DNA of 64,000 bases. It comes from Prorocentrum cordatum. Lineage: Eukaryota; Sar; Dinophyceae; Prorocentrales; Prorocentraceae. Of this stretch, positions 32,250 to 44,609 are shown one piece after another. Below the pieces are notes generated by a model. The model was given only the letters and a program-made list of their open reading frames with translations. It did not search any database and had not been told where the DNA came from. The stretch's first letter is position 1, and each line of letters opens with the position of its first letter. The translations under genes and the position numbers were made by a program. The stretch covers positions 67,001 through 131,000 of the forward strand of contig CAUYUJ010017816.1 of the NCBI GenBank assembly GCA_963575745.1. Direction: 5' to 3'.

Positions 32250-32570
32250 CGAAGGAATAGGAGATGAAGAAATGAGGAGATGAGGACATGAGGAAATGAG
32301 GAAATGAGGAAATGAGGGAGATGAGGAGATGAGGAGATGAGGAGATGAGGGAGAGGAGGAGAGGAGGAGGAGAGGAGGAGAGGAGGAGAGGAGGAGGAGG
32401 AGGAGGAGATGGAGGAGATGAGGAGATGAGGATATGAGGATATGAAGACATGAGGATAAGAGATGAGGAGATAAGGAGATAAGGAGATAAGGAGATAAAG
32501 GGATAAAGGGAGATGAGGAGATGAGGGAGATGAGGAAATGAGGAGGATGAGGAAATGAGTTGAGCGGGTT
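32250..32570. repeat. GATGAG/GAGGA polypurine tract
   Basis: Imperfect GAGATGAGGA repeats, almost all purine plus T on the plus strand. Confidence 0.9.
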
Positions 32571-33299
32571 GGTTGGTGAAGTGGAACTGCGAAGAGATGG
32601 CCGGAGCGGCTGGAGCGTAAAAAAACGAAGCTCGTGACACTAGGCGGGCATGGCTAGCTGACAGAGAGGCAAGAGCTCATCCCAGCTCCCAGTCGCTCCA
32701 GTCGTTATCCTCGCCCCCCTTGCCCCCTCGCCCCCCTCATCCCCTCATCATCCTCATCATCACATCATCACCATGGCACCATGACTCCATGACTCACCAA
32801 CTCACCAACTCACCATTGACCATTGACCACATAGGATCATAGGTCATAAGGTCATAAGGGCATAAGGTCATAAGACCACCGTGGGGCCATGGCCGTATGG
32901 CCATATGTATATATATACATATATATATACATGCATACATGCATACATGCATACATGCAACCATAACATACGACGATACTGCTACAGTCACCCAAGCACC
33001 CAGGTCCCCACGTCCCCGCGGGATGACGGCCATCATCTGTCTCACGCGCGCCTCTGCGGCATCGCGAGGTTCGCAGGCTCGAGGCTCGCGGGCAAAAAAA
33101 ACGAAAGTGCACAGAGGGGCAAGCCGCGCAAAAGCGCAAAAGGGCGAGGGGGGAAGAGGGGAGATGGGGGGGAAGAGGGGGAGAAGGAGAAGGAGGAGAA
33201 GGAGACATATACATATGGGGAAACAGAAAGAGAGAAAGAGAGAGGCAAACAATAACAAATAACGATATCTATGTCGTGTGTATATATATATATATACGC

Positions 33300-33737
33300 A
33301 TATAGAGGGCGGGAGGGCGGGGAGGAAGAGAGAGAGAGAGAGAGATCGAAACAAATTGGAGAGGGAGAGAGGGAGAGGGCGAGACTTAGCGGGAGAAAAG
33401 GAGTGCGATATAGGGACAGCAAACAAGTAAAGGGGAAGAGAGGGAGAGAGGGAGAGAGGAGAGAGGGATGCATAGATACATGAAGAAATGCAGGGATCTC
33501 TATGCACATAAACACGCATATAAACATATCCGGGGAAGAGGAGGGAGGGGGCTGAGAGGGGAGGAGTGAGGGGGTGAGAGGGGGCTGAGAGGGTGAGAGG
33601 TGAGAGGGGTGGGGAGGGGGGGGGGGGGGCGAGAGAGAGAGAGGGGGAGAGGGGGACCGATGGGGGAACCAAAAAACGAAAACCGAGAAAGCGACCATGA
33701 GAGAGGGGGACAGGGAGACAGACAGACTCACGCAGAG

Positions 33738-33776
<39 letters not shown>

Positions 33777-33855
33777 AAGAGAGAAAGAGAGGAGATAGAG
33801 AGAGAGAGAGGGAGAGAGCTGGAGACACATATACGAGAGAAAGAGAGGGAGAGAG

Positions 33856-33908
<53 letters not shown>

Positions 33909-33918
33909 AAGAAAGAGG

Positions 33919-33962
<44 letters not shown>

Positions 33963-33967
33963 ACAAT

Positions 33968-34004
<37 letters not shown>

Positions 34005-34115
34005 AAGAGAAAGAGAGAAGAGAGAGAGAGGGCTGGAAAAAATGGAAAGAGAGAAAGATATATAGATATATAGATAGATAGATAGATAGATAGATAGAGC
34101 GAGAGAGAGAGAGGA
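33300..34115. repeat. (GA)n-rich polypurine tract with GATA end
   Basis: Long GA/GAGG repeats, G-run near 33620, and TAGATAGA repeats at 34065-34100. The region 34120-35085 beyond it is CCT/CCC-rich with no gene seen. Confidence 0.92.
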
Positions 34116-35089
34116 AAAGAAACTATACAGGCATACAGGCCAGTAAGGGCAGCGCACTGAGCCGCGCCGCGGCGCCGCAGACAGCTCGCGCCCAGCTCGC
34201 CCAATTCCAATTCATTCGCCCCAGACACCCAGTCACCAAGTCGCCCCGACCCGTCATCCCGTCATTCCGCCATCCCAACGTCGATTGATATTATTTCCAC
34301 CTCCCCTCTCGCCCTCTCCCCATCCCTCCATCCTTCCATCCCTCCACTCCTCCACTCCTCCACTCCCTCCTCCCTCCGCTCCCTCGCCACCCCCCCGCTC
34401 CCCACTCCCCCAATCCCTCCACCCCATCTACCCCTCTACCCCTCTACCTGTCTACCGGCCCACCGCTCCGCTGCTCCACTGCTCCACTGCTCCACCTCCC
34501 CGCCGCCCCGCCCCCGCCCCCTCGCCCCGCGCCGCCCGCCGCTGCCGCTACTGCCCGCCGCTCCACGCCACCTCGCCGCCTCACCACCTCACCACCTCAC
34601 CACCACCACCTCCACGGCTCCGCGATCCGCCCTCGAGGCCGGCCTCGAGGCGCTCGAGGCGGTCGCGGCGGCTGGGCGGGCCCGCGGCTGCACGCGGAAG
34701 CCAGGCGGGCGGCCGGCCGCTGGCGGGCAAGCGAGACGGCGAGGAGATGAGGAGATAAGATGAGATGACGAGGAGACGAGGAGGATGAGGAGGAGGGGAA
34801 GATGCGAGGAGGACGAGGCGCAGGGATGAGCGGATGAGGGACGAGGGCGAGAGGGCGAAGGAGGGGTGAGGATGGGCAGCAGGCAGGAGCGGGAGTCAAC
34901 GAGTCGAACGGGAAGAGCCAGCGGGGGCGGGGGGGCGGAGGGAGGAGGAGAGGAGGAGAGGAGGAGGGGAGGAACAGCAATCAAGCATTAGAGCAATAGA
35001 GCAACAAAATGGCGAGTGGACGAGTGGACGAGTTGACGAGTTGAGGGCGAGGGGGGGGGGGGGCGGGGGAACCTACGTGAGCACTTGAG

Positions 35090-38000
35090 CTACTTGAGGA
35101 GGTGGCCGTAAGTGCCCTTGGCAGGGAGCCCGCGCTTATCAGCAGCAGGTGGCGGGGCGACAGGCGCGGCTTCGCCGCTGCCTGGATCGCACTGCGCGCG
35201 CGGGCCCTTCTCGGCCAGCATGGTCGAACCGCTGAAAAGCGAAGCGCCTCCCGTGGGCGCGGGCTCCCGGGCCGCTGCAGGGGCCTTCTTGGGCGCCATC
35301 TCGCCGATTCCAGGGTCCCGCATCAGCTCGAAAGGGGGGGTCGCATCACGACCTGCCTCAGTCGGCACGATCACGGGGCTGCACACGATCATCTTGTCAA
35401 CAACGGAGGCGCCGCCGTCCATGTGGATCTCCAAGTAGGGCGGCAGATTGAACGTGATCGACTGCATCTCGACCTTGACGGTCGCGCGAGCCGCAGGAAC
35501 AGCGGGCTCAGGTTCGTCGTCAGGGGCGGCAGGGGCAGCCGGGGCAGCGGCAGCTTTGGTCTTGGCCTTGGCTTTGGCCTTGACCGCTGGCTTGGCCTTC
35601 GGCTTCGGCGAGGGCCGATGCCTAATGAGCCAGGCGGGCACTGGGCACTCGGCGTGGAACCCGTGGATGGCTTCATTGTAGTTGAGGTAGATCGGGATCT
35701 GGATCTTGCCTTCGTCGGGCTCCTCGGGCCACTCGTGGGACGGCGGGGCCTCCACTGCGCGAGCGGCCCCTGGAGCTGTCGATTGACCGCCCCCCGCGTT
35801 CCCCAGCTCGACCTTGGCGCCCATGCCGCCCATGCCCTTGGCAGCCTTGGCAGCCTTGGCAGCCGCAGCATCGCGCGCAGGCGCGGCCGCGCCGCCGCCT
35901 GCGGCGCCCGCCGCGTCAGCATGCGCAGCGCCCGCGCCATCGGCGCTCGCGGCATCCGCGGCATCCGCAGCGCCGCCAGAGTTGCCAGAGGAAGCAGGCG
36001 CAGCCGCAGCCGCGGGCATTGGAGCGCCCGGGACGGCGCTCGCGAGCGCTAGGCCCTCGGCGCCCTCGGCGGCCTCGGCGGCGCCGGTCGCTGGCAACGC
36101 CCCAGGTGCCGCGGGCGCGGCTAGCTCTGAGCCCTGCTCCGTCGGCGCAGAGCCCGCCTCGATAGCGCCCGCCGCATCATCTGCAGCTTCGTCGGCATCG
36201 CCGGCATCGCCCCCACCACCTGCACCACCTCGCACGCCGCTGATGGTCGCAATGTGGAAGGACTGGGCACCACGCTTCGTGCTGACCGTACCTGTGAAAA
36301 ACATCTTGAACGCGTTCGTGAGCTTCTTGGTCGTGAGTAGGGAAGGCACCAGCTTCTTGCCAGAGCCAGAGCCAGTACCAATCGGATTCTCGACGTCAAG
36401 CCGCACCGAATCGAACGTGTCGTCTTGCGGGAGGTATGCCAAGTTCGTCAGCTCGGACTCAACGGCCTTGCATATCTGGTTCACATACGCGGCTGTGACC
36501 TCAGACTCTGGCACCAAGAACACTGGGACGTCGTAGTCGGCGTCCGTGAACAGCTGGCGCAGCGCTTCTCCCACCAAGGCATCGTCATCGGCGTAGATGG
36601 CCGATGATTGGAACGAAATCAACTCGGACAGCGTCCCCAAGGTGACCGTTTTGGGGGCGGAGGCTGGCGGTGGTGCAATCGCCAGGATGGCAGCAGCGTC
36701 GGCATCTGTGGTAGAGTCAGCGCCGACGGCGCCAGCCGCAGCAATGTCCTCGTCGAACTGCTGCTGCGCATCAGTGGCAGCCTTCGAGATGCCGTGCAGC
36801 GTCATGGCTGTGCTGGCAATCTGGTCGACGACGTGGGGGTCACCAGCTTGCTGATTCTTGAACGAGCCGTCGATGATGCGGGCGGCCATCGTCTCGAATG
36901 CGTAGCTCCACGATTTAGTCCATGCAGCGAGACCCACGCTCGAGCACTCGATGTCCATGAAGACCAGCCCCGACTTGGTACCCGCCTCGTCCTGCAGCAT
37001 GCGCATGAGCGCATTGACGATCGGCTTGGCGAGCTGCACGACGCCCTTGTCGGTGGCGATGGTCCAGACAGCGCCTCGCGCGAGACCGCGGCCCAGTAGA
37101 GTACTAGCGAGCGTAAGCACGCACTGACCCCGGCACTCAAGGAACTGCTCGAGAGAGCTCACATCCTGGAACAGCTCGTTGACAGCCTGGAGGAGAGGCG
37201 AGGAGAGGTCGAGAGGAGGAGAGGATAAGAGGATGATGAAGGAGGGGCAGGACGGGCAGGACGGGGGCGGGGGGGCGGGCAGGGGGTAGGGGGATAGGGC
37301 GGGAGAGGCAGAGAAGCGCGAGAGTGCGAGGGTGTGCGCGGTGCTTGCGTAAATCCTAGGTGCATGGGTGCATGGCTGCATGGCCTTCATCATTTCATCA
37401 TCGTCCCCCTGCGCACGGTGACGCGACTGTTGGAATGTTGGGGCGGGGGGGCGGAGGGGGCGGGGGGCCTCGCATCGAGCTGCGCGCGAGCGCGGGCAGC
37501 GCGGCAACGCGGGCGCCGTTGAACGCCGCGCACCACACGATTTACACCCGGTCCTCAGCGAAGGCGGAATGGCGGGGGTGGGAGGGGGGGCGCGGAGGCG
37601 CGGGGGTGCCCCGGGGGTGGCGGGGATGCGAGGGGGAGTCGGAGAGGCGGAGAAGCGGGGGGGGAGCGAGGAGGCGCGAGGGAGGGAGGCGATGGGGGGG
37701 TGAGAGGGTGAGTGAGAAGGTGAGAGGCATGAGAGGCGGGAAAGGGATGGCGACAAGGGGACGGACGAGCGAAGGCCGAGGGGGGTGTAGGCGCGGGCGC
37801 GGAAGCGTTGAGGCGTTGAGGAGAGTTGGAGGGCTGGAGGTGCGGAGGTGCTGGAGGTGCTGAGGTGCTGGAGGTGGAGAGGTGAAGAGGTGGAGAGGTG
37901 AGAGGTGGAGGATGGGAGCGCGGGCGTGGACAGCGTGGAGGCGCGGACCTGGCTGGATGGAAGGCCCCGGGGGCCTTGGGGCCCTGGGAGAGACCGCTGC

Positions 38001-39020
38001 CACTACTGCCACTGACAGACTGACAGACTGACAGCAGACAGGCAGACAGGCAGACAGCAGCAGGCGGCGCCTCTGGGACTGCGAAGTCGATGTACTTCTG
38101 CGGATTGGCCCACACGTTGGCAACCAGCTTGCACGAAAGCAACCACTTGTCCTGCAGGGCCTCTGACTCGGGGTTGCCAGCGTTGAGTGCGGAGGCGATG
38201 AATTCCATCAGCGTCGTGACTTTGATTACCAAGAGTTTCTCCTTGTTCTTAGGGTCCCGGAGGGCCTTCATGCGGTCGTCGAAAGCGCTCGCGGCCGTGG
38301 AGAGCAGGGCGCCGTAGCAGGGCAGGTGGGCAACATCGGAGTCTAAACTGTTATTGGCCAGGAAGTCACTCAGGACTTTGACAAAACCCTTGTTGCCAAA
38401 TACGCCTGCTATAGACCGTTCCGCCGAGTTGAGGGCCCCCGCGCCATCGTCGCCGCCGTCGCCGCCGTCGTCAGCGTCGCGGAACATGCTAGAGGGGGCA
38501 ATGTGCTCTGCGACCATCTTCTTGGCCTCGGAGCGGAGAGAGGCCCATCCCGTGATCTTCTTGCCACTGGGGAGCACCACCTCACGGGCGCGGCGGCGGC
38601 TGGCGCGAGACGCGGATGAGCGGGTGGTTTGGATCGGTAGCTTAGGATCTTAGGATAGGATCTTAGGAGCTTAGGACGCTCAGGCGCCCGCCCTCCCCCT
38701 CCGCCCAATCGATATCTTATATTCTTACGCGTCTACATGTCACCCCATCACCCCACCCGCCCACGCTTCCATGCTCTTCCTCTGCCGCCCCCTTCGCCCC
38801 TTCAACCCCCAAACCCCAACCCGTTCCCTGGCCTTCCGCCGCCCGCTGGATTGAAGGGCCTAGGGCCCCGCGGCCCCGCGGCCCCACGCTGCCCGCCTGA
38901 CCCGCCCGACCCGCCCGGGCCTTCGGGCCCAGGGCCCGACGGCCAGGAGGGGGCCCGAGGGCGCGTCGGCACGTCGTGGAGCGAGGGGGGGTTGGGGGGT
39001 TGGGGCGGGGGGCGGGGGGA

Positions 39021-39063
<43 letters not shown>

Positions 39064-42000
39064 GGGGGGGGGGCCAAAACTCTCAGCCGAACATGCCGAA
39101 CATGCCGACCACGCCGACCAGACCACCACGACCATCGCCGCCCCGCCCCGCCGCCCCGCGCCCGCAGCACCTGGCCAGCCTGGCCGGCCGCGCCGCTGAA
39201 GGCGAACTGGAAGGCGAGGCGGATGTACATGAGCTTTGCCTGCAGGGCGGATGGGATAGGGTGGATAGGGTGGATGACGCGATGCTCGAGAGAGCTAGTG
39301 AGCTAGTACGCCTAGTAAGCAGACAAGATGGGAGCAAGCGGGCCTGGGGGCCTGAGAGCCAGCTGGAGAACTGGAGAGAGGGGGGAGGGATGATGGGGGG
39401 AAGGCGGAGAGGCGGAGAGGAGGTAGAGAGGTAAGTGTGCGTAGAGGCGCGACGAGCTGGCAGCGGCGCAGGAGCGGGGGCGAGGGGGGGGGAACGGGGG
39501 AAGGGGGGGGAAGTGGGAAGCATGACGCTAATAATAACAATAATAATTATAATAAGGGACGGGACGAAGGGCAGGAGGAGGAAAGAACGAGGATACCGAC
39601 ACGATTTGGCGGAGTGGCGCATGGGCGCAGGGGGAAGGAGAGGGGGGGGGAAGGGGGGAAAGAGGAGGGGGGAGATAATGAGATGATGATGAATAAAGAG
39701 TGGGCATGCAAATCCAGGGGCGTTTACACCCCACGCCGCGAGCCTCGTCGACTCGCGCCGTCGTAGCTGAGGAATTCCGCTCATCTGCGGAGGTGAACGC
39801 TCGGGACCCGAGCGCGTCGGCCACTGCTGCCGACATCCCAGTCCACATGCACTCTATCCAGGTGATGGGCATCGACTTCTCCTTGGCCGATGTCAACATC
39901 TGGGCCGTCTCGATGTCCTTGATGTGGACGGCCTTCGGCGACTTGGGCAAGCTCTTCCTCTTGGGCTTGGCTGCGCCGGCGGGCGTAGCAGTCGACACCG
40001 ACTTCTGGCTGTCATCCTTCTCCCCCTGAGGCGCGGGCCCGTCGGCGATGTCAGAGGCCGTGGCAGCCCGGCGTTCAGCGAGGCGCCTGGCCAATCGCTC
40101 CTGGGCCTGGTCTGGAGTCTTGTTGCCCAGGCGACGGCGCTTCGAAGGCGGCGGCGAGTCCGCGGGCGCTGGTCGAGCGTGCTGCTTCTGCACGGCAATG
40201 GCCGCAGTCTCCTGCTTATGGGCAACAGCGCCTGCAAGCGACTGTAACTTCTCAATCTTCTTGCCAGCCTCCCTGTACACCTTCCCAGCGCTGACGTCGA
40301 GGAAGAGCAGCTTCATCGCGTTGTTGGTGACAGCAGGCGTCGTCAAGTACCAGGCCACGTTCGTGTACTCGGCATTGAGCTGCTGAGCGTGAGCACCGTC
40401 GACGCCACCTCCCAAGTCGACGACTGCCCGATCGTCCTCGCCAGCCCGCCCGGCAGCAGCATCTCGCATCTCATCAATGCTGGTTGTGGGCACCTCGCGG
40501 CGGCGGGTGACTCACCCAGCCTGCGGCCTCCTCCTCATATCCTCATATCCTCATATCCTCATATCCCCCTCTCCTCCTCTCCTCCTTGCCTCCTCCTGTC
40601 CTCCTGTCATCCTGCCCTCCCCCCATCCTCCCCATATCTATCCACATTTTCTCATAGTCATGCTCCTCATGACCTCATGATCTCCTCATCCTCCCCCCCC
40701 GTCTTCGGCGCCATTAGAACCCTCTAGACCCCCATCAACCCCGCCCCACCGCCTCGAAAGCTCGAGGGGGGGGGGGGCGAGGAGGCGGAGGATGAGGTGA
40801 GCGGTTCGAGTCAGAGCCCGAGGGGCCATGAATTTGAAAGCCTCAAGTACGAGGAGCTTGACCTCATTCTTGGTGAACGAGACGCTGACACCGTGGAACT
40901 TGGACTCGTTGGTCAGGTCCTGGAGCGCGCCCAGCATGACCTTCATGCTGGACAAGAGCGTCTCGTTCTTGAGCTGGCCGTCCCCGAACGCTGCATTCTT
41001 GTTCGCCCACTTCCTGATCGAATCGTAGATGCCAAGTTTCCCCCCCGGGTGTGGACGAATTACTTTGTTGATGAAGTTATAGAGCTCGAGCGCGGTCTGG
41101 TTGGGAATGGTCCCGCGCAAGACCAGCTCCTTGAAATGATCCTTGACGTACGTCCAGCACTTGATGCGGTACTGGCTGCTTGTGGACCCATCGCCCTCCC
41201 GAGCCTGGATGCCGTTGTCGCGCGCGTACGCGTGCCACCCCGCCATGACTTTGGCGGCCCAGTCCAAGATTTCAATGAACGACTGGCTTGATGTCTGACC
41301 GAAATCAAAGTTGCCGAAATCACGAATCCACGTGACGATGTCGGGGGGGGGTGGAGTGTTTGAAGACCACGACGCGGGCGAGACCCTTTTTGAATGTGGC
41401 GAGGACGTTGCTGTTCCGAGGGTTCCTCTGGAAGGCGATGTAGAATGCAGTCGCCAGGTGGGCATGGGCGAAGAGGCGGTACGGGGGCCGGTCGCCCTCC
41501 GACAATTGTGCAAATGGCACCCCGCGCATGTCCTCGACCAGGCCGTAGTCCATGATGGTTTTCACGTGGCGCTCCAATGTCTTCTGCTGTTCTCTGTCGT
41601 TCAAGTCGTGCCGCACGAAATTCGGCTTCTTGGTGGCCTTGTCAAACCACGGGATTGTGCTGCTCAGCATCATGGGAACCTCGCAGGCGCGGCGGCGGAG
41701 GAAAGGAGCGGATGAAGAGATGAAGAACGGTGAGTCGGCAAACCCAGCGCATCAAGGGGAACGGCGAGGCGGGTCCCATCCCGCCTCGCCCGTGACCCCG
41801 TGACTCACAGCATTTGCGGTTCACCGATCCCACACTGGTTGGGTCTGGCTGTCTGGCTGGGGCGCGGGGGCGCGGGTTGGAGTCGGGGCCCCCCCGAGGG
41901 CCCCAGGGCCCGCAGCACGGACGCGCTTGGATTTAACGCGCATGGAACCCCAAAGGTCTTCTTGCAGAAATCCAGGCGTCGGGCGCCATGAATATTCGGA

Positions 42001-42161
42001 AGGCGCACGTCGATGCTCGTCACTCTCGAATCGTGTAAGAGCGCCAACTGATCGGGCGCAAGCCCTTGAGAGGGGTCATCCGCGTCCACGTCCATCGGCT
42101 CATCGAGATCGTCGAGCAGTGGGATCTGATCACCGGACGAAGCGGCCATGGACTTGGACAT
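35090..42161 (-). CDS. Large six-exon gene, unrecognised protein (frameshifted in exon 2)
   Basis: Exon model: 42161-41949, 41679-40842, 40493-39744, 39239-39171, 38580-38071, 37186-35090. It starts at ATG 42161 (MSKSMAASSGDQIPLL) and ends at TAG 35090-35092. All junctions are phase 0 and read NAG|G; donors are GT, GC, GC, GT, GC. Exons 1 and 3-6 are exact multiples of three. Exon 2 is 838 bases, one too many, and the frame breaks in a nine-C run (minus strand; 41343-41351), so one extra base there explains the break. The product would be about 1,491 residues: a mixed helical N-terminal half, a Lys/Arg/Pro-rich segment in exon 3 (PPPSKRRRLGNK, a plausible nuclear signal), and a long Ala/Gly/Pro-rich region in exon 6 before a charged C-terminus. 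No domain recognised. Splice sites are inferred from reading frame and AG|G, not from transcripts. Confidence 0.7.
39022..39062. repeat. Poly(G)41 tract
   Basis: Forty-one consecutive Gs on the plus strand inside the fourth intron of the 35090-42161 gene (poly-C in its transcript), flanked by further G runs. Confidence 0.95.
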
Positions 42162-44226
42162 GGCCGTGACGACGGCCGCCGACGATGCTGGCGCCGAACA
42201 CTGAAGGCTGGGGCGCACGGGCACACGGCCGCGCAAAGCCGAGGGTGATTCTAACGAATGAGCAACTACCTGCTCGAGCTGCTCGAGCTTGAATCGCAGC
42301 GGCTGTCGTGGAAGCCCGAGCTCCCGAGCTCGCCCGAGCACGCCTCGGCCTTGCGCGAGCGGAACCCCAGAACCCGACCGAGCCAGCCACAGGAATAATC
42401 CGACTCGGAGAGGAAAGAGGAAAGAGGGAAAGAGGAACAGAGGCTGAGGACGCTGAGGACGGCTGAGGAGAGGAGGGAGGAGAGGAGGAGGAGAGGAGGA
42501 TAAGGAGATGAGGAGGATGAAGAGATGAAGAGATGAAGAGGACGGGAGGGCGGGGCCGCGGGAGAATCAGAAGCTCGGAAGCTCGGGACAACCGCGCAGT
42601 TACTTGTGAGTCTCTGCAAACCGCCCAGACAGCCGATCCAGGCCGCCACCTTCACACCTTCACCCCTTCACCTCCCCCCGCCCCCCCGCCCCCCCCCCCC
42701 CAAACCCCCAGACCCCACGGCCTGACAGCCTGACAGCCTGACAGCCAGGCCGTTCCGGGGCAATGGGTCGGAGGGTTCGGATGGTCGGAGGGTCGGAGGG
42801 GCGGGGGCGCGGGGGCTCTTGGGCTCTTGGGGGCGGGGGGGAAGGGGGGGGAAGGATGGAAGGGTGGAAGGGGGGGCCAGGGAAGGGGGCAGACATGCCA
42901 TGCTAGGGCGAAGACGCACTTTGCCCTGCGGCCACGCGGCAGTCATGTTGTCATGCTGAGCTGAGATGCTGAGATGTTGTTGATGCTGAGGGGCCATGGT
43001 TCGCGAGGTTGATGCACGTGGCCGTGTTCGACCTGGTCACGCATGGAGCGTCTCACCGTCTCACGTCTCACCCAAAATGTCGCCTGCAAACTGCAGCGCG
43101 ATGGTGCGATGGTCGGCGGGTCGGCGGTAGCCAGCAGCAATATAGAATGGCATGGGTGGGTGGCATGGGACGGTGGGGCGGGCACATGGGCACATGGGCA
43201 CATGGGCGCATTCACCGCATGGTATATTGTTGTTGGTATGCTATTAATATTGGTAGCATAATGCTGATATGCTGGTATACTGATACACTGGTATAGACAA
43301 TATAGACATGTAGACATGTAGACATTGAGTGTTGTGATTTTGTGATTGCGACATCCGAACCACATCCCACATCGCCAACCCAAGGCGCCGTGCGAAGATT
43401 GCCCTCGACACGGCGATGGCGCAGAGCTTCGGCAAGTCAGCGGCGACAGTGGCCAAGGCCGGGCGGCTGGGCGGCGCCTCTGCAGCTCTGTGACGTCCCT
43501 CTCGTCCTCTCGTCCTCTCGTCCTCTCGGTCCTCTCGGAGGTCCTCTCGTCCTCTCGCCTGTCGTCTGCAGAAGGATCGGGCCCGATGGCCATAGCGCCA
43601 TAGCCCCATAGCCAGAGCCCGAGGCGCGCGATGCGCGCGCGCCGCCTGCCTGCGTGCGCAGACTCTGAAAAGACAAAAAAAAAAAAAAACTAAACATGGC
43701 ACGCAGCCCACGCAGCCCCATGGGCCCATGGGCCCCCATGGGCCCCGCGTGACCGTGTGACCAGGGCGCCCAGGGCGACCATAGCACCATAGCCATGGCA
43801 GCCACAGCCCCAGTTGGTCAGTTGGTCAGTTGGTATTATGTCAATAGCCCTTGGCCATGCGGCCCTCGTTATCACGTTATCCCAATTATCCCATCATGAA
43901 CCGTCATGCTCATATGCTCATGCTCATCATGGCACATGGTATCATGTTCTCACGTCCCTACCGCCACCCCCGCCCCACCCCCTTCCTGCGCTTCCTGCGC
44001 CCCGCGCGCGCGGCCGCGTGCCGCGCGCGCCCTGACGAGGCGAAAGCGCGAAAGCCAGCCGCAAACGGACGCGACCCGCCCTGAACGCGCGCAACCTGTC
44101 AAGCTGCCTTGGCTCGGTAGGGCCAGGGGCCCAGGGGCCGGGGCCCAGGGGCAGGGCAGGTGGGCAGGTGGGGGGGTAGGGAGGTAGGGGCGGTAGGCGT
44201 AGGGAGGAATGGGCCGAATGGGAGGA
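42162..44226. other. Intergenic region, no gene recognised
   Basis: Contains GAGGA-rich and G-rich tracts (42460-42900), ACATGGGC short repeats (43180-43210), a CCTCTCGT repeat (43495-43560) and GGGCCCATGG palindromes (43715-43750). Confidence 0.5.
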
Positions 44227-44277
44227 GTGAGAGAGCGAGAGAGTACGTGAGACTCACGTACTCTCTCGCTCTCTCAC
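44227..44277. other. Perfect 25-bp-arm palindrome
   Basis: Arms 44227-44251 and 44253-44277 are exact inverses around a single A. The core is GTACGTGAG-A-CTCACGTAC. Confidence 0.95.
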
Positions 44278-44288
44278 GCTCTCACGTA

Positions 44289-44327
44289 CTCCACGTGAGT
44301 ACGTGAGACTCACGTACTCACGTGGAG
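44289..44327. other. Perfect 19-bp-arm palindrome
   Basis: Arms 44289-44307 and 44309-44327 are exact inverses around a single A, with the same core as the palindrome 12 bases upstream. Confidence 0.95.
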
Positions 44328-44609
44328 GGACCTGGCCCGAGGTTGGGGTTGGGCTGTTCTGCAATATCATTGCGGGGGTTGCGGGATTGCGAGGATTGCG
44401 GATCGGATTGCGGGAGGGTCGGACCAGGCGGTTGACAGGTTGACACGTTGACAGGTTGCCAGGGCGGCTCGCGGAGGCGGAGGGCTGCGCGGATTGCTAG
44501 GGGGCTTCGTGGTTTCGGGGCTAGGGGCGCTAGGGGCCATCGGCCATCGGGCCATCGGGCCATCGGGCCATCGGGGCCATCTGGACCATGGTCATCCGTG
44601 GTCAATGCG

